Shown: positions 1 to 8,981 of the stretch, one piece after another
How positions within the stretch are numbered: position 1 is the first letter of the stretch
How the letters are laid out: every line of letters begins with the position of its first letter
Assembly: GCA_018985225.1 (NCBI GenBank)
Contig: JADGIF010000135.1
Location: forward strand, 1-18,042
Reading direction: 5' to 3'
Origin: Amoeboradix gromovi
Taxonomy: Eukaryota > Sanchytriomycota > Sanchytriomycetes > Sanchytriales > Sanchytriaceae
DNA length: 18,042 bases
Made by a program: the position numbers and the translations under genes
The notes under the pieces: model-generated
The model's input: only the letters and a program-made list of their open reading frames with translations
Told to the model about the DNA's origin: nothing
Databases searched by the model: none

Positions 1-164
1 TGTAATAGTGATACTTTATTTGAAATAAAGATTGGATGAAAGAGTAAGAGAATAGCTGTACAGAATATTTGTTTTTGAAATTTCGATACAAAAAGTTATT
101 TATTTTCCTTTTATACTCGTCAACTCCGCAGCTAGCTGAATGTCCACTCGCCTCTTAAATCCAT
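1..164 (-). CDS. Unidentified protein, N-terminal part, cut by the window edge
   Basis: A minus-strand reading frame begins at an ATG at 164-162 and leaves the window at base 1. Read straight through, it stops after ten codons (MDLRGEWTFS). Removing 16 bases (147 down to 132, GTGGACATTCAGCTAG) opens one frame to the edge, giving 49 residues: MDLRGDCGVD, then a basic and aromatic stretch (YKRKINNFLYRNFKNKYS, then FSYSFIQSLFQIKYHYY). The strongest support for coding is the related copy at about 8982-9370, where the same frame continues into a CxxC-containing protein. The 16-base intron is less certain than the other introns here because it lacks their TAAYTTAG ending; a frameshift is the alternative. 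The gene diverges from NUP54 with 87 bases between start codons. I do not recognise the family. The KCTFC region of the paralogue weakly recalls the zinc ribbon of RNase P subunit Rpr2/Rpp21, but the first CxxC of that ribbon is absent. Confidence 0.5.
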
Positions 165-248
165 AAATTAATAAAGCTGAAATAATGATTCAAACTTTAT
201 CAGAAAGTTAGTCCAGTTTTCATATTTGATGTCCCTTTTGTTTTAGTC
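1..248. repeat. Dispersed segmental duplication, copy 1
   Basis: This segment is closely similar to 9236-9424 in the same orientation. It holds the 5' part of the left-edge gene plus the promoter gap up to NUP54. Compared with copy 2 it carries 31 extra bases at about 76-106 and 23 extra bases at about 161-183. Both differences lie between short direct repeats, as expected for deletions in copy 2. Apart from these gaps and a diverged patch around 184-205, differences are scattered single bases. The homology probably extends beyond the left edge, and it ends a few bases before the NUP54 start codon. Confidence 0.9.
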
Positions 249-251
249 CTG

Positions 252-1451
252 ATGAGTTTCTTTAATAAACCCACTACCTCTGGCTTTGGAACGCAGCAGA
301 GTACTGGAGGATTTGGGACACAGCCACAGGCTACTAATGCCGGATTTGGACAGCAACAACAACCTCTGCAAACAGGAGGATTCGGACAGCAGCAACAACA
401 GCAAGGCACTGGGTTCGGTTTCGGGCAGCAGCGTCCAACAACTAGTGGTTTTGGAACGCAGCAGAACAATGGAGGATTTGGACAGACAACTGGAGGATTT
501 GGACAGACAACTGGAGGATTTGGACAAACAACTGGAGGATTTGGACAGACAACTGGAGGATTTGGGACGCAGCCACAAGCTACGAATACCGGATTTGGAT
601 TTGCAAATACTGGACAAACCGGAGCTTTTGGTAATCAGAATAAACCTGGATTCACAACTAATCACCAACAAAGTGGATTTGGTTTGAACCAACCTCAGCA
701 ACAGAGTGGGTTTTCCTTTGGACAGCCTCAACAGAATCAGTTCATGCCACAGCAACAGGCGCCTGTCAACCCGCCCATTGTTGATGAACTTTTCAATGTT
801 TATGCTTGTTTTATGGATCCTTCTAAATCCGTATTTTTGCATCCTTTTTACAATCTCGTACATCCAAACGATAAAAATGCGTATGGAAAACCACCCCAAG
901 TCAATGATTTGCTATACCAGCAAGCTCAGCAGGCTGCGCCAGATGAGAATTTTGTTGTTGCTTTTGCTTTGGGTCCAAAGGATGTTCAAAATAGATTGAA
1001 GATTCAGGATCAAAACTTCTTGGATCTAGAAGACTCAGTAGCAAATATAGAAAATGAGGTATCATCTGTATCTAAACATATCGATGGTTATTCGAGTAGA
1101 ATTGAAAATTTGAAGAAAAAGCACTTAAGTTTAATTGAAAAGACTACTCAGGTAATTGTCTTAATAACTTAGATGTACATAAAACTTGCTGTTCATCAAA
1201 GGAGCTCTCTTACTCAACAAGAACTAGAGCTGTACGAGAAATTTAAAGAACTGCATGACAAATCACAAAAGTTGAAAATTAAGAAGAAAGAAAAGGAAGA
1301 ACAAGTGTATGATATTGATGAAGAAGCTATACCTGTATTTTATGACGCTTTATCTGAAATGAGCGATAGAATTCGTAAATTATCGTCGAAGATTCAGACT
1401 GATGTCAAACGGGCAATCGAAATGAACGAGCTTTTATCCACAATAAGATGA
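252..1451 (+). CDS. NUP54: FG-repeat nucleoporin of the Nup54/Nup57 family, two exons
   Basis: Component of the central-channel Nup62-Nup58-Nup54 complex (Nsp1-Nup49-Nup57 in yeast), whose FG repeats form the nuclear-pore permeability barrier. Exon 1 is 252-1151 and exon 2 is 1173-1451, for 392 residues. Residues 1 to about 170 are GFG/FG repeats rich in Q, G and T. A short middle region follows (PPIVDELFNVYACFMDP...). From about residue 255 there is a coiled coil whose LKIQDQ and IEKTTQ|MYIKLAVHQR segments match the Nup54 pattern (RLKVQDQ, HRTLQVLIKQEIQRKSG) without gaps once the 21-base intron is removed. The C-terminal helices (AIPVFYDALSEMSDRI, VKRAIEMNELL) also fit. The protein is shorter than human Nup54 (about 507 residues), mainly in the middle domain. 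The first ATG after the divergent promoter gap was taken as the start. It converges with the verprolin-like gene 64 bases downstream. Confidence 0.88.
471..566 (+). repeat. In-frame 21-base tandem repeat encoding GGFGQTT
   Basis: Four and a half near-perfect copies of a 21-base unit (ggaggatttggacagacaact) lie inside the NUP54 FG domain and encode GGFGQTT repeats. Only one or two bases differ between units (for example cagaca versus caaaca). This near identity implies recent expansion by slippage or unequal exchange, so the copy number is likely to vary between strains. The unit length keeps the reading frame. Confidence 0.95.
1152..1172 (+). other. 21-base spliceosomal intron in NUP54 (phase 0)
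   Basis: The intron starts GTAATT and ends TAATAACTTAG. Its removal joins codon CAG (Q) to ATG (M) and restores a continuous Nup54 coiled coil. The intron is exactly seven codons long, and its last three bases are an in-frame TAG, so an unspliced transcript would stop there and lose the last 92 residues. It shares the TAACTTAG ending with the GCN5 intron. Confidence 0.85.
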
Positions 1452-1515
1452 AAATAATAAACCTCTATGGGAATACTTCATTTGCACCGAATGAAATTAC
1501 GTATATTTATTATAA

Positions 1516-2457
1516 CTAAAGATACGCAAGTCTTTTCAAGGTATCATAACCGGTCATCTTCTCGATTTTGGAAAGTCTTTCGAACTGAAATGGCATGTTC
1601 GGTGGAGGTTGAAAACTGAAGTCAGATATTGCCATTGGGTCTTCCAAAGGAAGTGAGGCGTTGGATTTCTTACGAGGGACAGGTGGTGGTGCATTTCTTT
1701 TCGGGGGAGGTGGTGGTGGCTTTCTTTTGTTTTTAGTTTCAAGGCTTTCAGAAGATTTGGATGGCATTAGGTTCTCAGAGGAGGATGGTGGTGTAAGCGA
1801 TTTTTTACGATTCAAGACTTCTTCAGAGTGATGGGGACTTTTAAAAGGTACTAGCGGAGGAGGTTTGCCTACTATAGACACCCCACTAGTAAGAGGCAGT
1901 GATGGCGGACGAGCACTTGGAGGGCGCTGATTAGGGATCATTGGGGGACTGGACACAGGGAGTGGAGGACGAGCAGCAGTTGTTGTAGGTCTATTAGGCT
2001 CTGGAGCCGAGATATGTGGAGCAGATAAATTTGGTGGCCTCATAGGTCTTGGAGGAGTTGGTCTAAGCGAAGGAGGCGCGCTGCTCATGCTAGGCAATAC
2101 TGGTTTCGGTGCTTGTAAAGCAGCACTTGGAGTTGGATTAGCAGCGAATTTAGGTGCACTTCCAGTTGCATTAGACTTCATAGCCAATCGGGCAGCTAAC
2201 TCATCGGCCATATTTGTGGGCGGTGCCATCCCGATAGCAGAAGGCTTCGAAGAACCCAACGATGACTGTATGTTATTTGAACTTTTTGGAGCTTCAATAA
2301 TTGGAGCTGACTTGTCTACAGTCTCAACTTTTCTTAATTTTACATTATTGCCTTTTTGAATTGCTTTTAACAGATCCTTCTTGTCCCCAGTCATTGGAGG
2401 AATAGATGCAGAAGCTACGGGCGGTGGCGGTGGTCCAGGTGGGGGAGGTCCTGCCAT
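1516..2457 (-). CDS. Verprolin/WIP-like actin-binding protein with WH2 motif
   Basis: A 313-residue, proline-rich, mostly disordered protein. It opens with a polyproline run (MAGPPPPGPPPPP), followed by a WH2 motif at residues 24-48 (KKDLLKAIQKGNNVKLRKV), which binds monomeric actin. This order is typical of the verprolin/WIP family (yeast Vrp1), which brings G-actin to WASP and Arp2/3. Residues 115-260 hold many PxxP and polyproline segments (RPTPPRPMRPP, KRKPPPPPPKRNAPPPVPRK), which are candidate profilin and SH3 ligands. The C-terminal segment SDFSFQPPPNMPFQF could be the WASP-binding region, but this is weak. It diverges from the formin gene, another actin assembly factor, with 179 bases between start codons, and converges with NUP54. 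No intron is evident. Assignment to the WH2/polyproline class is firm; assignment to verprolin itself is likely. Confidence 0.78.
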   Translation of the reverse strand: MAGPPPPGPPPPPVASASIPPMTGDKKDLLKAIQKGNNVKLRKVETVDKSAPIIEAPKSSNNIQSSLGSSKPSAIGMAPPTNMADELAARLAMKSNATGSAPKFAANPTPSAALQAPKPVLPSMSSAPPSLRPTPPRPMRPPNLSAPHISAPEPNRPTTTAARPPLPVSSPPMIPNQRPPSARPPSLPLTSGVSIVGKPPPLVPFKSPHHSEEVLNRKKSLTPPSSSENLMPSKSSESLETKNKRKPPPPPPKRNAPPPVPRKKSNASLPLEDPMAISDFSFQPPPNMPFQFERLSKIEKMTGYDTLKRLAYL

Positions 2458-2636
2458 TTATAAACTATTGAAGAAAACTAAAAGTTTCGTGTTGAACTCC
2501 AATTTTTAAAATTAAGAAATTTACTCTTCAATTCTAGTATCTCTAAAACATAGGCTTTAGGCGTATTTTTGATAATAACCAGCCAAGGTCATTAGTCCTG
2601 GGTCTATTAAACTTGAATTTATTTGAAACAATTGCC
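2458..2636. promoter_or_regulatory. Shared divergent promoter of the verprolin-like and formin genes
   Basis: The 179 bases between two divergent start codons must hold both promoters and both 5' leaders. The sequence is AT-rich with T and A runs near 2503-2520. No defined transcription factor site was recognised. The layout suggests coordinated expression of two actin regulators, which is an inference from position only. Confidence 0.5.
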
Positions 2637-5600
2637 ATGGAAATTTTTACAAATTTTATGAAAAAATCGAGTTCAAAAGAAAGCCCCACACCACTCAATA
2701 CTGATTTATATTCAGACGAACAATTAAATAATTTACTAAATGAATTGGTGTTATCTCAAAGTCTTCCAGAAACTACTCTCGATAAGTTGAAGGATCTACC
2801 GAGAGAATCCAAATTAACTTTACTGACAAAACATCTTGCGGATAGGGACTCAATTATGGACACCCCCGATCAGTATATCCAAGCAGTTTTACGTAAACCA
2901 ATGAAAGAAATAGGCAAATTAAGAATGGCTCTGAACACTAAACCAGTCTCATTTGTTATTGAGTTTGCCAGTAAAAATGGCTTAGATGTGATCAAGGATT
3001 TGCTTTATGACGCTGTTCCATTCTTCATATTAGAATCTGATTTTCATGAAAAGCAACTGGACGATCATCCGTTTTTGTTCTATAAAACAAAAAAGTCTAG
3101 AGAACAATGTGAGAAACTATCTTACGAGGCAGCCCAATGTGTAAAGCCGCTCATTAAGCTGTCTGAAATATTGAAAACGATTGCGACAGATGATGTCTTG
3201 TTGACTCTACTCTGTATTTACACTACTTTTGGCAGCTATTTGACTCGTAAGATTGCTTGCGAAACGCTTACAGTCGTTCTGTATTATGATTCTAATTTGG
3301 TAGGAAAAGTTATGCAGTGTTTTACCAATTCAATTGAAATCAAGGATAGTATAATTCGGCAACATTACAGACATCCGCTAGAGAACCAGACTAATCTTTA
3401 TCAAATTGTACAAGATAAAAAAATGCTAGAAAATCCTTTCAATGATTGGATCGATTCTTTCGACAATGTACTGCTTGGCAGAGGTATTCTAGGATCCAAA
3501 GTACATAGCAATCTGATAGATAACATGACTGAGGACCAACTGAATGATTTTGCATTAAGCAATTGGATATTAATAAACGGTTTTTTACGTGTTCCTACTT
3601 CCATACCTTTGCGCATTCATATCCGCAATTTGATGCTGGCAGCGAACTTAAAAAAGATCCTTGATGCTTGTGTGCGTATGAATAACGAGTTAATCGGTTG
3701 GCAATTAAAGCAATATCGCGAAGATGAAAAGCTAGATTTAAAATGGTTTAACGATGTAAACCAGCTGAAAATGCAAGACTTTCAAGATCCTTCAGAATGT
3801 CTTGATTATTTACTAAGAAAGACTCAGCACTACCCGTCTGCATATTTTTATTTGACTAAACTAATGCAATTGTTAACATTAATCAGAGATGATCCTGAAC
3901 AGCAATTCGATGTTCATGTTCAGTATCTCAAATTGATATCAAATTTGGTCGAGAAGATCGTTCTTGATAATCAAGGTATTGACCCTAGTTTTACTAATTT
4001 ATACGGTGTGTCTGTATCTTCTATAATTGAAGGACTAGCGAACCAAGAACAGGTGGAACAGCTAAAGAACGCAGTTAAGGATTCCGATATAAAGTTGAAC
4101 TTGTTGAGAAAAGAAAAAGCAAAAGTAATCCTACAAACAGTCGATGATGGCAATACTAAGGTTGTGCACTCTCAGCAGATAGATCATCTGACCGACTTGC
4201 TAAATATATCGCAAAGTAATACAGATGCGTTACAAGACCAAATCAAGGAATTGGATGAGAAGTATAGAAATGTACTAAAAAATCACGATATGCATTTAGA
4301 AAAGCTACTAAAGGCATTAAAAGAATCGAATGATCTGAGTCAGCTTGACCAAATGAAAGAAATGCTGAGTAATGATTTTGCGACAAATTTTCCAACAGTT
4401 GCAAGCTCTTCGAATCCGTCCCAGATTGATTCTTTAAAAGGTGAGAACGCAAGGCTTCGGGATCAATTGAAGATATTGAGGCACAGGCAAACTGCTATCG
4501 CTGCCCCATTTGGGCAGCAAGATACAAGACCAGCTACTCCTCCAAATCAAGGAAAATCAGAATTTAAAAAAATACTTGAAAAACAAGCAAAAAAGAGCAA
4601 TAAAAATTTAGAATCGAAATCAGAATCGGTGGGAATTCCTCCACCTCCACCTCCACCACAGTTATCAGGATCAGCGTTTGTCAAGAAATATGAGCCAAAA
4701 ACGCAGTTAAAGCAACTTAATTGGGAGAAAATGCCTGAGCATGCTACCAGAGACACTATATTTGGGAACCTGAACTTCAATATCGAGGATGTGATGCAGA
4801 ATACCAACGTGTTCGGAGAGATGGAAGAAATGTTTGGCAATCAAGTTAAGACTTCATCAAGAGCAGATAGCGAGCTGAATTTGAATGATAATGAAAATCA
4901 AGGTTCCTTGTTTGTGAGCCACTCTGCACCATCTATAGATTTAAAACATGGCGCGGAGATCAGTGTTCTGGATGCTAAAAAGGCATATAATGTGAACATA
5001 ATGCTGCAGAGAATTAAACATATAACACCATTTGAGATAAAGCAGGCCGTGATAGAGATAAATAAAGACATACTGACGCCCCTGTTAATTCAGCAATTGA
5101 ATAAATTCATGCCGACTTCCAAGGAAATTGGCAAATTGCAAGCATACAAGCATAATAGAGCTAATTTGAGTAAGGTGGACAACTTCTTTGTGGAGTTATT
5201 CGAGATAAATAGACTCTCAAAGCGATTGGAGATTATTGAATTCATGTACTCATATGATGAAAGGCATCAAGACATTGAGAGGTTTATCTTTACACTAAAC
5301 AAAGGGTGTTTGGAGTTGAAAAATTCCAAGAGCTTCTCAAAAGTTTTGGAAATGGTCTTAGCTTTGGGCAACTTCATGAATTCTGGACACAGAGGTGGGG
5401 CTTATGGGTTCAAGATTACCAGTATCAATAAACTATCAGATACGAAATCATACGACAACTCTACCACACTATTACATTTTTTAGCAAAGATAACAAAAAA
5501 TAAGTTTCCCGATGCTTTGAACTTTGTCAATGAGTTTAATGGGATAAATGATGCCTCTAAAATAGATATAACATATGCCAAACAAGAATTGAGAGTACTG

Positions 5601-6054
5601 GGCAAAGGCTTAAACGACTTGCATGATGAGTTCGATTTGTTAGAGATCGAGAATTTGGATGTGTTCAAAGCAAAACTAACAAAGTTCCACAAGGTTAATG
5701 TGGAGAGAAACAACAAGTTGAAATTGGCTTTCGGCGAGGTAGAAAAGCTGTTCAATTCCACTTGTAAACTGTATGGAGAGAATCCTAGCAAGATGTCATG
5801 TGAGGAGTTTTTTGGAATATTTAGTACGTTTAAAACATCATTTGAGGTATTCGATATTAATTTAGAAAGCTTTGCAAGATATAAATGATAACACTACGAA
5901 GGAAGCTCCTAAAGTACATTTAAGGAAGACCACTCGTGAGTCAAGGGCGCCTTTGCCAATATCACAGCAAGAAGTAAACGAAGTGGACTCGCTTTTGGAC
6001 TCTCTAAAACAAGGACATTTAATATTGAAGAAAGAAATGGGAAACCCGCTGTAA
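2637..6054 (+). CDS. Diaphanous-related formin (GBD/FH3-FH1-FH2-DAD), two exons
   Basis: Formins nucleate and elongate unbranched actin filaments; this type is autoinhibited by DAD-GBD/FH3 contact and released by Rho GTPases. Exon 1 is 2637-5846 and exon 2 is 5866-6054, for 1132 residues. Residues 15-100 resemble the Drf GTPase-binding domain (ESKLTLLTKHL...TPDQYIQAVL), and FH3 follows to about residue 450. A coiled coil lies around 470-620. The FH1 is minimal, with a single IPPPPPPPQ block near residue 668. FH2 runs from about 680 to 1070 and contains the hallmark GNFMNSGHRGGAYGFKI. Exon 2 supplies the post-FH2 helix (SFE|KALQDINDN) and a DAD core (VDSLLDSLKQG). An in-frame TTG lies upstream at 2613, but the first ATG, at 2637, was chosen. 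A single polyproline block suggests limited profilin-actin recruitment. Confidence 0.93.
5847..5865 (+). other. 19-base spliceosomal intron in the formin gene (phase 0)
   Basis: The sequence is GTATTCGATATTAATTTAG. Without splicing the protein ends at VFDINLESFARYK and lacks the DAD. With splicing, TTT GAG joins AAA GCT, giving the normal post-FH2 pattern SFEKALQDINDN, and the frame then continues to a DAD motif. The ending TAATTTAG matches the other two introns except for one C to T change. Confidence 0.85.
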
Positions 6055-6569
6055 AACTGAGTAAACAATTTTCAATCACGTCCTATGTAGCATCATATCC
6101 ATTTATCGCCCGTACTTTTTGCAACACAGGTCTCTACAATCATACTCTCTTTTCTTGGATTTTCTGGTGTTATTGATTATTTAGAGTTGCATCAAGTTCA
6201 TTTATAGCCTCTACACTAGTTTGGCCAGTATTTTCGCCATCCGCTTCCAACAGTCCCTCAACATACTTTTCATAGAGCAAGTCTCTAATGTCAAAATCTC
6301 ACCAAAAAGAGGCCCAAAAATAGTGTACAAGACCTAAAAGAAGATTAAGGTTCAAAATAATCAATAAAGCCAGCACACTCAAGATGTGAGCGGTATATTA
6401 GCTTAGTTGCAAAAGTTTAAGCTTGAAAATACGAAATATGTTGATAGAGAACGACAATATTAATTTACTTTAGTAATGGCAGATACACGCACAAAGAAAG
6501 GGTCATTACAGGATCCAATGCTGGAAGCTGGTTGCGCAATGTCTATATGAGTAATTGCGTAGGGCGATT
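6055..6569. other. Gap between formin and helicase-like gene; possible small minus-strand gene
   Basis: The 515 bases hold both convergent 3' ends and one candidate. On the minus strand, 6298 down to 6170 encodes an acidic tail (DFDIRDLLYEKYVEG, then LLEADGENTG and so on to NNQ, TAA stop). The same frame upstream (6397-6302) is hydrophobic and membrane-like (ILSVLALLIILNLNLLLGL), but the two parts are separated by one in-frame TGA at 6301-6299. No ATG begins the hydrophobic part. It could be a small membrane protein gene with unresolved introns, a decayed gene, or chance. No typical TAAYTTAG intron ending repairs it. The rest of the gap shows nothing recognisable. Confidence 0.3.
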
Positions 6570-8924
6570 TTAGTTTACGTTCTCATTGAGCCATTGCATC
6601 GTCAACCCGTACCATTTTTTGGTTATATTTATACTTTTGTATACATTTGCCACATCGCCATCTACTTTGCAGCCTGGTCCCCTTGTATCATTCATTAAAA
6701 CATCTGATTGATGCACTATGCTCAGTTGTTTCAAGACATCCAGTGCTAGGTAATCATCGAATAGCAGCATGTAGCTTAAGACTCCTGAATCCTGATTCAG
6801 TTTGAATGATATCGATCCAATCTGAATCAGTTCTTCAATTGAAACTTGCTTAAAATAAACTATTTCAGTATTATTGAAGCACATGAAGGTAACCATGAAT
6901 GTTTTTTTGGAGAGCAGATCATTGACTTGGATGCTCTGTTTGTTTGTACATTCAATAATGAAATTAGCGTTATTATTTACACAGGTGGCAGTTGTAGTGA
7001 ATCGCGGCCAGGATTCCAAAGTATCTACAATATCGCATGCAGGAGTTTCACTATTAATAGATTGTCCCTGACACGAACTACGGGATCTCCACTGCTTGGC
7101 ATTCTCCATTTCGTGGCACTGAACAATTTGATAAATTTCATTGCAATTTTGTAAATTTGTATATCTTAACAATGAATACGAATTGTAAAAAGCATTAGGG
7201 TGATTTTTGTTTATTGAAGCCCTCATTACAAATTGCAGTATAGACTTGGCCTTCACACTAACCTTTCTGGACTCATTTACAAAGTGAATCGAGTTTAACT
7301 GCCGTGTCCATGTCCCCAGTAGTAACAGCATCACTTTCTCATGTACATCTTTAATTGGCGATTTTGGCTTGTTTCCACTAAACCATTCCTGTATACAACC
7401 CTGCTGTTTGATATTGTACAATTGCGCCTTATCACCATCACTGAAAGTGATATCGTATTTGCATTTAGATATTATCACAAGCATCTCAAATAAGGAGGTT
7501 TTGTTGTTTATTTGTTCAAGCAATCTCAAATCACTGATTGTCAGTCCATTTAGTACAAAACATTGCCCTAGTGATGTGGGTTTGAAACCAGTTACTAGCT
7601 CATGCTCTTCAAGGCTTTTCATCGCATTACTTACCAAAGAGCTGATAAATTCGTGAGCGCATTCACACTTTTGCATATCGTTGTTTAATCTACTAAACAG
7701 AAATGACTGCTTTAGCCATTTTATCACACTGTTGATAGTCTCAATCTTACCACGATCTATCAAATGTAGTAGGTGTTCGTTGAAATTCTGATGCAACGTG
7801 GATTCAAGCATTTGTTTAACGTTTGTACCTTCAGTGTTTACAATTTCATTTATTCCCAACCAAATGGCAAATTCTTTGATATTACTGAAGTTAGCGCCAA
7901 AAATGACTATTCTAGTGTTTATCGAGGATTTAACATTAACAAGCAACACTTCCAGTTCGTGGCTCAAACAAGCTCCTATATGATCTACAATTAGTAGTGA
8001 TATTTCTACCCTTTGCTTAGTCATTAATAAGCTCAGTTGGTTAGGTGTGCACACTACAACACTAGCACTAATCTCATGTGTGTTCATCACAGTACAATTT
8101 ATGCCTATTTGTCTAAATTTATTAGACCAATGCTGCTGCATTTTTAAGCAGGTGCGTAAATTGCTTTGCAGGCAAAATATCTGACTATCAGGGTATTTGA
8201 TAATAGAGCCGACAATAGCTACCTCCATTAATATTGTGTCCGACTCATCCTGTATTAGGATGTTATTGCCTCTTAGCAAAAATGGAATTACTCTGGATTG
8301 CGAATAAGAAAAAGAGGCGAAATCAAATAGCCTGTTAAATGGAACTGGTATTATGCTAGTACTAATATTACAAGCATGTTTTCCAGCCAACATGAAAGAA
8401 TTGACTTGTTTTCCTTTTTCATCTTCATTTAGTCTCTTAGACAGTTTGCTGTTACGTTTTTGTACTCGGGAATTTTTTGTTTTGGGTTTAGTACACGGCC
8501 TAGATTGCAGATCAGTTATATTATAGGACAATGGACTACTCAAGCTGCTGTACAAAGGTGATCTATTTCCTCCACCATTTTGGTGTCCAGGCACTATAGG
8601 ACTGTTAATTGACAATGTTGATGCTGAGCCTTTCCTATATTCTTGTAACTGTGGCGATATGACATTGCTTAAACTGTTCTCTCTTAGGTGTAGTGGTTGC
8701 TCGCTATCTTTCTTTGTATTTACCTCTCTCCATACTTGCGGTTCTTTACCTTCTCTAGCGTTACCTTGCATTACTTCTGGATCTTGTACTGGAGAATCTG
8801 GCATGAAAACCGGTGGAGAAGAATTTCTAATCAATTCAATCTCTTTAGGTTTCTTTTTAGGTGCCTTGTTTTCATTATTCACAGACTGTATAAACAGATT
8901 TGCAAACATAGATTCGTGTTTCAT
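6570..8924 (-). CDS. Degenerate Ski2/Brr2-type helicase-like protein lacking the second RecA domain
   Basis: A 784-residue protein that resembles one cassette of Brr2/Slh1/ASCC3-type RNA helicases but is almost certainly not an active ATPase. Residues 1-190 are low-complexity and disordered. Residues 195-360 match RecA1, with clear conserved landmarks: a Q-type entry (FASFSYSQSRVIPFLLRGNNILI), VVVCTPNQLSLL for the usual TPEKWD, and TRIVIFGANFSNIKEFAIWLG for the SAT-motif helix. The Walker A site reads QDESDTI instead of APTGSGKT, and the DEAH-box site reads LIVDHIG. The next conserved element (MLESTLHQNFNEHLLHLI) normally follows RecA2, so the whole RecA2 domain, roughly 200 residues, is missing. 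Winged-helix, Sec63-like and Ig-like C-terminal segments follow, ending near SYMLLFDDYLALDVLKQLSI, which resembles the Brr2/ASCC3 C-terminus (YFMSDAYMGCDQ). A role as a scaffold, like the inactive C-terminal cassette of Brr2, is inferred. Confidence 0.65.
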   Translation of the reverse strand: MKHESMFANLFIQSVNNENKAPKKKPKEIELIRNSSPPVFMPDSPVQDPEVMQGNAREGKEPQVWREVNTKKDSEQPLHLRENSLSNVISPQLQEYRKGSASTLSINSPIVPGHQNGGGNRSPLYSSLSSPLSYNITDLQSRPCTKPKTKNSRVQKRNSKLSKRLNEDEKGKQVNSFMLAGKHACNISTSIIPVPFNRLFDFASFSYSQSRVIPFLLRGNNILIQDESDTILMEVAIVGSIIKYPDSQIFCLQSNLRTCLKMQQHWSNKFRQIGINCTVMNTHEISASVVVCTPNQLSLLMTKQRVEISLLIVDHIGACLSHELEVLLVNVKSSINTRIVIFGANFSNIKEFAIWLGINEIVNTEGTNVKQMLESTLHQNFNEHLLHLIDRGKIETINSVIKWLKQSFLFSRLNNDMQKCECAHEFISSLVSNAMKSLEEHELVTGFKPTSLGQCFVLNGLTISDLRLLEQINNKTSLFEMLVIISKCKYDITFSDGDKAQLYNIKQQGCIQEWFSGNKPKSPIKDVHEKVMLLLLGTWTRQLNSIHFVNESRKVSVKAKSILQFVMRASINKNHPNAFYNSYSLLRYTNLQNCNEIYQIVQCHEMENAKQWRSRSSCQGQSINSETPACDIVDTLESWPRFTTTATCVNNNANFIIECTNKQSIQVNDLLSKKTFMVTFMCFNNTEIVYFKQVSIEELIQIGSISFKLNQDSGVLSYMLLFDDYLALDVLKQLSIVHQSDVLMNDTRGPGCKVDGDVANVYKSINITKKWYGLTMQWLNENVN

Positions 8925-8981
8925 GCAAATATCAAAAATATCAAGTTAAATCATTTTGGGACACCAAATATAAAAACTAGA

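Noticed and set aside
243-899. Long minus-strand open frame rich in serine and leucine opposite NUP54
   Set aside because: It is the antisense shadow of the repetitive FG region; the repeat unit produces repeated SSSCLSK peptides with no protein-like features.
2087-2359. Plus-strand 90-codon frame inside the verprolin-like gene
   Set aside because: It is antisense to a proline- and alanine-rich region, which naturally lacks stops on the opposite strand; no conserved content.
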